From JAGQRJ01 sp041402045 (GTDB lineage: Bacteria; Planctomycetota; J058): 64,000 bases of DNA. The notes under the pieces were generated by a model that had not been told where the DNA came from, did not search any database, and saw only the letters and a list, made by a program, of their open reading frames with translations. Location: positions 14,645 through 78,644 of the forward strand of contig JAWKSZ010000031.1 of NCBI GenBank assembly GCA_041402045.1, in the 5' to 3' direction. Below, piece after piece: positions 1 to 7,979 of the stretch. A program made the translations under genes and the position numbers. The first letter of the stretch is position 1, and each line of letters begins with the position of its first letter.

Positions 1-1899
1 CGCGCCCACGCCGACCAGGCGCCCCTGGGCGTCGTAGCGGTAGCGCACGACGCCCCAGGGGTAGCGCACCTCGCACGGCTCGAGGCTCGCGCCCTCGTAG
101 CGGTAGTCGATCCGCTCGAACAGCGCGCGGTCCTCGAGGGACAGCAGCCGCCCGGCGGCGTCGTAGCGGTAGCGCAGCTCGCCGTCGGGGCCCGCCTGGG
201 AGAGCAGCCGCCCCGCGCGGTCGTAGACGAAGCGCTCCTCGCCCCGCGAGGTGGTGCGGGCCACGACCCGCCCCGCGGCGTCGTGGCGGTAGGCGATCGC
301 CTCGCCCCCCCGCACCTCGCGCACGACCCGGCCCTGGCCGTCGAAGCTCAGCTCCCGGCGCCCCGCGCTGGGGTCCTCGACCACGAGGGTGTGCGCGTCG
401 GGCCGCGCGTAGCGCACGACGTTGCCCGCGGCGTCGACGAGCTCGCTCAGGCGACCGTCCGCGTCGTAGCTGCAGCGGAACAGCTCGCCGTCCTTGTCGC
501 TCGAGCGCACCACGCGCCCCTGGACGTCCCGGGTGAGCCGGGTGGCGCGCCCGAAGCCGTCCTGGAACGCGACCAGCGCGCCGTCCTCGTCGAACACCGC
601 GGCGCGGCGCGTCCCCTCGGGCCCCACCACCTTGAGCGCGCGGCCCTCCTCCACGAAGCGCTCCACCCGGCCGTCCGGGTGCCGCACCGCGAGGACCGCG
701 CCGGCGGCCGAGCGCTTGATCCGGGTGACCTCACCCCCGGTCGCGACCGCGACCACGTAGCCCTGGGCGTCGCGCTGGTAGCGGGTGCGCACCCCGTCGG
801 GGCCCTGCTGCGCGACGAGCGCGCCCTGGGCGTCGTAGGCGAAGCGCTCCTGCCCCAGCGCGCCCTCGCGCACCAGCAGCCGACCGGCCTCGTCGTAGAC
901 GAAGCGCAGCTCGTCGCCGGAAGGCAGGCGCGCGCGGGTCGGCTGGGGGCCCGCGCCGTAGCTCAGGCGCAGCTCTCCGTCCGGCCCCTGGTGCTCGACC
1001 AGGCGCCCGAGGCCGTCGTAGGTCCAGGCGGAGACGAGCTGCCCCGCGCGCTCCTGCATGCGCGGACGCAGGCGCGCGTCGTAGCGCACGGTGGTCGTCG
1101 TCCCGCGGACCTCGACCTCGAGCACCTCGCCGCGGCGGGTGTAGCAGGTGGCCTCGCCGCCCTCGCGCACGGCGCAGCGGAGCGCGTCGCCGTCGGCGGC
1201 GTAGCTGGCGCTCCAGGGGGCGCGCCCGCCGACGAGGTTCGTCACCCGGCCCGCGGCGTCGTAGCGCACGGCGGTCGCGCCGGCGCGCACGAGCCGCCCC
1301 TGCGCGTAGGCGTAGGCCTCGCGCCGCCCCGCCGCCTCCGCCGCGACCAGGCGGCCCTCGGCGTAGCGATACACGACCTCCGCCTCACCCAGCCAGGCGC
1401 GCTCGACGCCCTGAGGTCCGCGCTCGAGGCGCAGCGCGCCCCAGGGACCCGAGACCGCCACGGTCCCGTGAGGGCCCGGGGTGAAGCGCAGGGTCGCCCC
1501 GCGCCAGCTGCGCGCCACGAGCCGGCCCTGGGCGTCGAAGCGATAAGCGGTGTCGCCGACCTGGAGCGCGTAGCCCTCGCCCTCGCGCTCGAGGCGCCAG
1601 GGCGCGCCGTAGCGCGCGACCCAGCCCGACCCCGCGGCGTCGAGGACGTGGCCGCGCCCCGCCTCGTCGATCCACACCCGACCGCGCCCCTCGCCGGGCA
1701 CGAGGCGGCTGTCGCAGGACCAGGTCCAGGTCTGCTCCACGAAGGCGCGGCGCAGGGCGTAGGCCATGACGTCGTCACCCACCTCCAGGTCGACGCGCTC
1801 GAGCACGAGGGCCCCGGCCAGCGGGTTCACGTCCACCGAGGCCGCCGTCGCGACCCCCGTCAGCAGCACCCCAACCAGACTCGCCACGAGCTTGCGCAT
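1..1899 (-). CDS. RHS repeat protein, 3' end outside window (Rhs-1)
   Basis: Reading the minus strand from an ATG at 1899 gives 633 codons without a stop to the window edge, so the C-terminus is missing. A GGGGAGG ribosome site lies about 5 bases before the ATG. Residues 1-20 form a signal peptide (MRKLVASLVGVLLTGVATAA), followed by a conserved N-terminal block (VDVNPLAGALVLERVDLEVG) and then many YD/RHS repeats of the type RYDAAGRL. In this family the YD repeats form a hollow beta shell that encloses a C-terminal toxin; that is family knowledge. The last visible part is still inside the shell, so the effector is unknown. It lies 289 bases downstream of the paralog Rhs-2 on the same strand and is very similar to it over the last 150 visible residues. 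Confidence 0.88.
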   Translation of the reverse strand, partial: MRKLVASLVGVLLTGVATAASVDVNPLAGALVLERVDLEVGDDVMAYALRRAFVEQTWTWSCDSRLVPGEGRGRVWIDEAGRGHVLDAAGSGWVARYGAPWRLEREGEGYALQVGDTAYRFDAQGRLVARSWRGATLRFTPGPHGTVAVSGPWGALRLERGPQGVERAWLGEAEVVYRYAEGRLVAAEAAGRREAYAYAQGRLVRAGATAVRYDAAGRVTNLVGGRAPWSASYAADGDALRCAVREGGEATCYTRRGEVLEVEVRGTTTTVRYDARLRPRMQERAGQLVSAWTYDGLGRLVEHQGPDGELRLSYGAGPQPTRARLPSGDELRFVYDEAGRLLVREGALGQERFAYDAQGALVAQQGPDGVRTRYQRDAQGYVVAVATGGEVTRIKRSAAGAVLAVRHPDGRVERFVEEGRALKVVGPEGTRRAAVFDEDGALVAFQDGFGRATRLTRDVQGRVVRSSDKDGELFRCSYDADGRLSELVDAAGNVVRYARPDAHTLVVEDPSAGRRELSFDGQGRVVREVRGGEAIAYRHDAAGRVVARTTSRGEERFVYDRAGRLLSQAGPDGELRYRYDAAGRLLSLEDRALFERIDYRYEGASLEPCEVRYPWGVVRYRYDAQGRLVGVGA

Positions 1900-1995
1900 A
1901 CCGACCTCCCCGCGCCTTCCGGGGGGCCCTCATTCACGCCGCGAGCCAAGGCCAAGCCGCTCTCGAATCAGGAGTTAACGGCGTTGCGTGCCAGC

Positions 1996-2012
1996 CTGTC
2001 CAGCCTGGACAG
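1996..2012 (-). terminator. Small hairpin between the two tandem Rhs genes
   Basis: A perfect 7-bp inverted repeat, CTGTCCA / TGGACAG with a 3-base loop, sits in the 289-base gap between Rhs-2 and Rhs-1. There is no T-run, so a terminator role is only a suggestion. It could also be a processing site between co-transcribed genes. Confidence 0.25.
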
Positions 2013-2188
2013 CCCTCCGAGCCACGCCCGGCTCCGCGCCGTGTCCAGGTGGCGCCAGACGCGGGCCCGGGATATGGGAGGACGGCGCCGGAGCGGGGTG
2101 GACGCACCTTGTGCCCCCGTCCGAGCGACGTCTAGTCCGCCGCAGGCGGCGTGGCAGCGGAAGCTGCCACCGAGAGCTGGGCGACCCC

Positions 2189-5100
2189 TCAGCGCCCGAA
2201 CTGCTCGAGCTGGTCGAGGCTGTTCTCGACGCCCTGGGTCACCCGCTCCAGGGCCTGCGCCGGCGTCACGCTGGCCTCGGCGGACCCCAGCCCGAACACC
2301 GCGACCGCCGACTCGTCGAGGGCCGCCGGGGGCAGGCCGTTCTTGCGCAGGACGTAGTCCATGACCATGCGCGCGGTGCGGCCGTTGCCGTCGCTGAAGG
2401 GGTGCACGCTCACCAGGCGCTGGTAGGCGCCGGCGGCCAACTCGATCGGGGGCGTGCCTGCCTGCTCCGCCGCGCGATACCAGGCGAAGAAGTCCTCGAG
2501 GGCCTCCTCCACGCTCTCCCCCAGCACGTAGGGCTTGTTGATCGCGCCCGCGAACACGTCGTCGCCGGCCCGGCGCACCACCCCGGGCCCCGCGCCCTCG
2601 GTGGCCTCGCCCGCGCGCAGGGTGCGGTTCAGCTCCCGGACCTTGTCCAGGGTCAGCTCCTCGCCGGCCTCGGCCCACTCCTTCACCAGCTCGTCGGCCT
2701 CGTGGAAGTTCGCCATGGCCCGCCCGCCGTTCGCGCCCGCGCGACCCTGCACGGTCCCGCTCTGCAGCATGCGCTGGTGGTCGACGGTCGGCCCTTCGAG
2801 CTCGACGCCGCGCTCGCGCAGCGCCTGCGCCCGCTGCTGCGCCGCCTGACCCCGCGAGCCCAGGGCCCGCGCCACCTCGTCGGGGATCGGCGCGTCGAGG
2901 CGCTCGCGCACCGTGTCGCGGATCTCCTCGGCCACGGTCCGCGCCGGGCCGCGTGGCGCCTCCGGCGTCAGCGCCTGGACCACGCCGTTGCGGGCCGGCG
3001 CCGCCATGCCCCCGGCGACCTCCGCGCCTGCGGCGCCCGCCATGGCCGCGGCCTCGTCGGCGGCGGCCGCCATGGCCGCCACCTCGTCCACGAACTCCGC
3101 GGCCGTGCCGGTGGCCTTGACCGTGGCGTGCACGCCCCGCGCCGCGCTCGCCGCCCGCGCCACCCGCGCCAAGGCGGGGACGCCCTTCGCCCCGAGCACC
3201 GAGCCCACGATCATGACCGCGCCGTAGCCGGTCATTTCGGCGAACTTGGCCGGGTCGTTGAAGAACGCGTCCTTGTAGTCGATCCCCGCGGTCCTGGCGG
3301 CGTTCCACACGTGGGAGCCCACGGCCTTCACCGTCTCCCAGTCGTCGAGGGCGGTGACCAGGGTGTAGAGGTCCTGCCAGGTCTCCTTCTTGAACAGGTC
3401 CACGATCCCCGACACGGTGTCGCCCACCGCCCGCCCGGCGCCGCGCACGGCCTTGGCCTTGAGGTACTCCGGGTAGCTCGTGCGCAGCGCGTGCTCCTCG
3501 ACCTCGCTCCAGCCCTCGTCCACCGCCTGCACCAGGCCCTCGCCCAGCTGGGCCACGCGCTGCCCGAAGGCCGCCGTCCACAGCCCCAGCGGGTCGTTGA
3601 AGCGGGTCGGGTCGTTCTCGGCGTAGGCGTAGAGGTTCAACCCGTTGGTGCGGCCGCTGGGGTCGGGGGAGGTGAACCGGCCGAGGGTCGCGTCGTAGGT
3701 CCGGGCGCGCACCTGATACAGGCCGGTGTGGCGGTCGAGGGGGCGGCCGGCGTAGCGCCAGGGGTTCTGGGCGGCGGCGGGCCCCTCGGCGGCGAGGGCC
3801 TCGCCGAAGGCGCCGTAGCGGTAGCGCGCCAGGAGCTCGCCCTCGGCGCCGCTGAGCGCGACCACCGAGCTCACCCGGTCGCGGTGGAACACCCAGCCGC
3901 GCTCGCCGCGCCCGTCGACGCTCCACAGCACGTCGTCCAGGCCCTCGCCGCGCACGTAGGAGCGCTGGAGCCCCGACGCGCTGAACTCGCCCACGACCTG
4001 GTCGCGGTCGACGAGCAGGCGCTGGCGCTCCCCGGCGACCTCGCGCCAGAGCAGGGTCCCGTCGGGGGCGTAGCCGTAGCGCAGGTCCTGCTCCAGCGGC
4101 CCGCGCGCGCGCCGCAGGTGCCCGTCGACGTCGACCTCGAAGCGCCAGGTCCCCTCGGCGCTGCTGCGCTCGACCAGGGCGCCCCGCGCGTCGTAGCGAC
4201 AGCGCACGTCGCCCTGAGCCAGGGTGCGGTTGCCCGCGGCGAGCTCGAGGTCCGCGCGCTGGCCCTGGACCTCGACGCTCGCGCGGTTGCCGGCGGCGTC
4301 GTAGGTGTAGCGCACGCTGCGCTCGGGGCCCTCCTCCAGCACCAGCCGCCCGCGGCGGTCGTGCTCGAAGCGGGTCACGCGCTCGGCCTCGTCGGTGACC
4401 GAGGCCACGCGCCCGCGGGCGTCGTAGGTGTAGGCCCGGCGCACGAGCAGCTCCGCGCCGCGGTAGGTCGCGAGCTCGGCGAGGGCCTCGCCCGCGTAGG
4501 CGTAGCGGGTCTCGACGCCGGTCGAGTAGCGCACGGCCACCCGCCGGCCGCGGGCGTCGCGCTCGATCGTGAGCGAGCGCTCGGCGTCGGCGACCGAGGC
4601 CAGGCGGCCCTGGTCGTCGTAGCCGTAGCGCACGCTGCCCCAGGGGTAGCGCACCTCGCACGGCTCGAGGGCGCCGTCCTCGTAGGTGTAGTCGATCCGG
4701 CGCAGCGCCGAGCGGTTCTCCAGCGAGAGCAGGCGTCCCGCGGCGTCGTAGCGGTAGCGCAGCTCGCCGTCGGGCCCCGCTTGGGACAAGAGCCGCCCGG
4801 CGCGGTCGTAGACGAAGCGCTCCTCGCCGCGCGAGGTGGTGCGCGCGATCACGCGGCCCGCCGCGTCGTGGCGGTAGGCGATCGCCTCGTCCCCGCGCAC
4901 CTCGCGCACCAGGCGCCCGAGCCCGTCGAAGCTCAGCTCACGGCGCCCGGCGCTGGGGTCCTCCACGATCAGGGTGTGGGCGTCGGGGCGCGCGTAGCGC
5001 ACCACGTTCCCCGCCGCGTCCACCAGCTCGGTCATGCGCCCGGAGGCGTCGTAGCCGCAGCGGAAGCGCTCGCCGTCCTTGTCCCAGGCCCGGGCCACCC

Positions 5101-6481
5101 GCCCCAGGTCGTCGTAGCTCAGGCGCGTGGCCCGGCCGAACTCGTCCTGGTAGGCGACCAGGCGCCCGGCGTCGTCGAAGGCGCCCGCGCGCCGGGTCGC
5201 GCCGTCGGGGCCCACGATCTTCAGGGCCTGGCCCTGGTCCACGAAGCGCTCGAGGCGCCCGCCCGGGTGCTCGATCGCGAGCACGGCCCCGGACGCGGAG
5301 CGCGCGATCGTGGTGATCTCCGCGCCCTGCTTGACCCCGACCACGTAGCCCCGCGGGTCGCGCTTGTAGCGCGTGGTCCGTCCGCGCACGTCTTGCTCGG
5401 CGACGAGCGCGCCCTGGGCGTCGTAGGCGAAGCGCTCGCGGCCCAGCGCCGACTCGCGCACGAGCACGCGGCCCTCGCTGTCGTAGACGAAGCGCAGGAC
5501 CTCCCCCGAGGGCAGGATCACCCGCGAGGGCTGGTGCCCCTCGCCGTAGATCAGGCGCACGTCGCCCTCGGGGTCCTGGCGCTGCACCAGCCGCCCGCGG
5601 GCGTCGTAGCTCCAGGCGCTGAGCAGCTCGCCCTCGCGCTCCTCCATGCGCGGGCGCAGGCGGGCGTCGAGCTGCAGGACCGTGGTCACGCCCCGGGCCT
5701 CGACCTCGACCCGCTCGTCGCTGAGGGTGTAGCGCGCGCGCTCGGCGCCGTCCTCGACGGCGCAGGTCCAGCGCGCCCCCTCGACCGCGTAGGTCGCGGA
5801 CCAGGGCGCGCGCCCGCCGCGCAGCGAGGTCACCCGCCCGGCCGCGTCGTAGCCGAGGGTCGTGGGCCCGACCCCGCTCAGGCGGCCCTCGGCGTAGCGG
5901 TAGGCCTCCGCGCGGGTCTCCGTCTGCACCGCGACGAGCTCGCCGGCCTGGTAGCCGTAGGTCGCGGCCGCCGAACCCAGGCTCGCGCGGCGCACGCCCT
6001 CGGGGCCGCGCTCCAGGCGCAGCTCGCCCCAGGGCCCCGAGACCTGCTCGGTCCCGTGCAGCCCGGGGACGAAGCGCAGGGTCACCCCCTCCCGGGTGCG
6101 GGCCACGAGCCGGCCCTCGCCGTCGAAGCGGTAGCGGGTCCCCTCGGCCTCGAGCGCGTACTCGCCGCCGACGAGGGTCAGGCGCCAGGGCGCGCCGTAG
6201 CGCGCGACCCAGCCGTCGCCCTCGGCGTCGAACACGTGGGCCACACCGTCCTCGGCGACCCACACCCGCGCGGTCCCCTCGCCGGGGACCAGGCGGCTGT
6301 CGCAGGACCAGACCCAGCGCTGCTCGACGAAGCTCCGCTGCAGGGCGTAGGCGGAGGCGCCGTCCCCCAGCTCGAGGTCCACGCGCTCGATCACCGGCGC
6401 GCCGCGGAACGGGTCGACCTCGACCGACGCCGCCGACGCGACGCTGGCCAGGGCCACGAGCATGCACGCGAGCTTGTCCAC
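2189..6481 (-). CDS. RHS repeat protein with C-terminal Fic domain (Rhs-2)
   Basis: A complete 1430-residue polymorphic-toxin-like protein. The start is a GTG at 6481: it has GGGAGGGAG upstream and aligns with the start of Rhs-1 (VDKLACMLVALASVASAA against MRKLVASLVGVL). The open frame extends further upstream, but that part is unrelated. Order: signal peptide, conserved N-terminal block, YD repeats, Rhs core end (GLYQVRARTYDATLGRFTSP ... NDPLGL), a pre-toxin segment shared with Rhs-3 and Rhs-4 (LFKKETWQDL ... MTGYGA), then a Fic domain with motif HPFSDGNGRTAR at 2369-2404. This matches the canonical HPFx(D/E)GNGRxxR with the catalytic His intact. Fic domains usually AMPylate a Ser/Thr/Tyr of a target protein. 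I see no inhibitory-helix (S/T)xxxE(G/N) motif and no antitoxin gene beside it. Target and secretion route are unknown. Confidence 0.93.
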   Translation of the reverse strand: MDKLACMLVALASVASAASVEVDPFRGAPVIERVDLELGDGASAYALQRSFVEQRWVWSCDSRLVPGEGTARVWVAEDGVAHVFDAEGDGWVARYGAPWRLTLVGGEYALEAEGTRYRFDGEGRLVARTREGVTLRFVPGLHGTEQVSGPWGELRLERGPEGVRRASLGSAAATYGYQAGELVAVQTETRAEAYRYAEGRLSGVGPTTLGYDAAGRVTSLRGGRAPWSATYAVEGARWTCAVEDGAERARYTLSDERVEVEARGVTTVLQLDARLRPRMEEREGELLSAWSYDARGRLVQRQDPEGDVRLIYGEGHQPSRVILPSGEVLRFVYDSEGRVLVRESALGRERFAYDAQGALVAEQDVRGRTTRYKRDPRGYVVGVKQGAEITTIARSASGAVLAIEHPGGRLERFVDQGQALKIVGPDGATRRAGAFDDAGRLVAYQDEFGRATRLSYDDLGRVARAWDKDGERFRCGYDASGRMTELVDAAGNVVRYARPDAHTLIVEDPSAGRRELSFDGLGRLVREVRGDEAIAYRHDAAGRVIARTTSRGEERFVYDRAGRLLSQAGPDGELRYRYDAAGRLLSLENRSALRRIDYTYEDGALEPCEVRYPWGSVRYGYDDQGRLASVADAERSLTIERDARGRRVAVRYSTGVETRYAYAGEALAELATYRGAELLVRRAYTYDARGRVASVTDEAERVTRFEHDRRGRLVLEEGPERSVRYTYDAAGNRASVEVQGQRADLELAAGNRTLAQGDVRCRYDARGALVERSSAEGTWRFEVDVDGHLRRARGPLEQDLRYGYAPDGTLLWREVAGERQRLLVDRDQVVGEFSASGLQRSYVRGEGLDDVLWSVDGRGERGWVFHRDRVSSVVALSGAEGELLARYRYGAFGEALAAEGPAAAQNPWRYAGRPLDRHTGLYQVRARTYDATLGRFTSPDPSGRTNGLNLYAYAENDPTRFNDPLGLWTAAFGQRVAQLGEGLVQAVDEGWSEVEEHALRTSYPEYLKAKAVRGAGRAVGDTVSGIVDLFKKETWQDLYTLVTALDDWETVKAVGSHVWNAARTAGIDYKDAFFNDPAKFAEMTGYGAVMIVGSVLGAKGVPALARVARAASAARGVHATVKATGTAAEFVDEVAAMAAAADEAAAMAGAAGAEVAGGMAAPARNGVVQALTPEAPRGPARTVAEEIRDTVRERLDAPIPDEVARALGSRGQAAQQRAQALRERGVELEGPTVDHQRMLQSGTVQGRAGANGGRAMANFHEADELVKEWAEAGEELTLDKVRELNRTLRAGEATEGAGPGVVRRAGDDVFAGAINKPYVLGESVEEALEDFFAWYRAAEQAGTPPIELAAGAYQRLVSVHPFSDGNGRTARMVMDYVLRKNGLPPAALDESAVAVFGLGSAEASVTPAQALERVTQGVENSLDQLEQFGR

Positions 6482-6705
6482 TCCGACTCCCTCCCGGAGG
6501 CGGACCGGGCCCGCCTCTGTTCCTTCCAGGGGCACGCGGGTGCAAGCGCCGGACCACGCCGGTGGGGCGCGGGGGCGTCCCAATCCGCTCAAGGAACCTT
6601 TCGCCGCAGGTGGTTCGTCGCGAACCGCTCGTGGAGGGTCAGGCGCTGGAACGCAACGCCTGGGGCCCGCCGGGCGCGAAGCGCAAGCTCTTTCGCCCCA
6701 GCGGA

Positions 6706-7884
6706 TTAGCCGTTCGCTGCGCGCACCCCGGCCGGAACGCTGAAGCGGATCCCCGCCGCGGCGAGTCGGGTCAGCCCGGCCTCCCCCAGCGCGGCCACGG
6801 GCGAGAGCACACCGTGGAGGTCGGGGAGCGCCTCGCGCTCGCAGGCGAGGGCCAGGGCCGCGGCCGCGACGAAGTTCCCGGTCTCCTCGTAGCCCGGGTC
6901 GCGGGTCCCGTAGAGCCGGGTGTGCACGGCCTCGCCCCCGCCCTCCCCGAACCAGTCGATCCGGTAGGTGCCTGCCTCCCGCGCCTCGGCGTCGGGGCCG
7001 CTGCCCGCGGGCAGCAGCCGCTTCAGCCCGCGGCGCAGCACGCCGACCCGGGCCAGGAGCGCGACCGCGCCGAAGCCCACCCCCAGGCCGACCAGCGCGG
7101 CGAGGTTCGGCAGGCGCAGGTAGTGCCCGTAGCGCAGCCCGCGGCCGTAGCCCGGGGCCACGCTCGCGCTGCGCAGCGCGATCGTCGCGTCCACCGAGGG
7201 CATGGGGCAGCTCCAGCCCCGGCCGAGCCGCGGCTCCCGGTGCACCCCCAGCGCCAGCCGCCCCACGGGGCGGCCCGCGCTGGGCACCAGCTCGCGCTGC
7301 GCGCGCAGGGTCTCGCTGGGGTCGGCCAGCGCCTCGAGGATCGAGCTCCAGGTGCCCCCGGAGATCCCGCCCTGGGCGGTGACGTAGCCCCGGACCTCGT
7401 GCTCGGCGTCGGGCGGCAGCGCGCGGGCGGTGAGCCACACCCCGTAGTCGATCGGCAGGCTCTCGAAGGCGGCGCAGGGCACCAGGCGCAGCCCGGCGTC
7501 CCGGGCCTTCGCGTCCAGCCCGCTGACCAGCCGCCCCACGAAGGCGGGCTCCCCGGTCGAGTCCACGTAGTCCGCGCCCTGGGCCACACAGGCCTCGACC
7601 AGCGGCAGCCCCAGGCGTATGAACGGTCCCACCGTCGAGGCCACGACCCGGCTCTGAGCGGCGAGGGCGTCCAGGCTCGCGCGGTCGTCGGAGCGCGCGA
7701 GCACGACCCCAGCCGGCGGACAGGGCAGCGCGCCGAAGCGCGCCCGCAGCGCCTCGAGCTTGGCCTGGCTCCGACCTCCGAGGGCCCACCGCGTGCCCTC
7801 GGGCGCGTAGCGCGCCAAGGACTCCGCCACCAGCGCCCCGGTGTAGCCCGTCGCCCCGTAGATCGTCACGTCGAAGCGGCTCAT
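6706..7884 (-). CDS. Saccharopine dehydrogenase-like NAD(P)-binding oxidoreductase
   Basis: A 392-residue protein starting at the ATG at 7884. The N-terminus is a Rossmann fold with GATGYTG (residues about 10-16), then GGRSQAKLE, a typical NADP-binding pattern, and STVGPF and DYVDSTGE in the style of the saccharopine-dehydrogenase / trans-acting enoyl reductase family. A hydrophobic stretch in the second half (LAALVGLGVGFGAVALLARV) suggests membrane association, as in eukaryotic SCCPDH-like oxidoreductases. The substrate cannot be read from sequence; members act in lipid metabolism or lysine biosynthesis, and genuine lysine biosynthesis seems unlikely without neighbours of that pathway. It is transcribed away from the lipoprotein at 7980, with a 95-base divergent gap. 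Confidence 0.85.
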   Translation of the reverse strand: MSRFDVTIYGATGYTGALVAESLARYAPEGTRWALGGRSQAKLEALRARFGALPCPPAGVVLARSDDRASLDALAAQSRVVASTVGPFIRLGLPLVEACVAQGADYVDSTGEPAFVGRLVSGLDAKARDAGLRLVPCAAFESLPIDYGVWLTARALPPDAEHEVRGYVTAQGGISGGTWSSILEALADPSETLRAQRELVPSAGRPVGRLALGVHREPRLGRGWSCPMPSVDATIALRSASVAPGYGRGLRYGHYLRLPNLAALVGLGVGFGAVALLARVGVLRRGLKRLLPAGSGPDAEAREAGTYRIDWFGEGGGEAVHTRLYGTRDPGYEETGNFVAAAALALACEREALPDLHGVLSPVAALGEAGLTRLAAAGIRFSVPAGVRAANG

Positions 7885-7979
7885 GAGTCCTCGCGCCGCG
7901 CGATCCTACCGCGAGCCACGTGAGGCAGCGTAGGGACATACTGCCTGCTGCCCTCTGCAGCGACTGCTAGGATTCGGAC

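Noticed and set aside
2189..6481. Type VI secretion Rhs effector
   Set aside because: No PAAR domain, no VgrG, no chaperone gene, and the N-terminus is a signal peptide.
1988..6709. A 1573-codon open frame on the plus strand opposite Rhs-2, and similar long frames opposite Rhs-3 (53310-56681) and Rhs-4 (60207-63965)
   Set aside because: They are mirror frames of GC-rich coding DNA: low-complexity, rich in Ala/Val/Gly/His, no start signal, and no family features, whereas the minus strand shows clear YD repeats.
6482..7939. Extending Rhs-2 upstream to 7939 because the frame stays open
   Set aside because: The added part is the antisense of a real oxidoreductase gene's other frame, and a well-placed ribosome site and signal peptide mark 6481.
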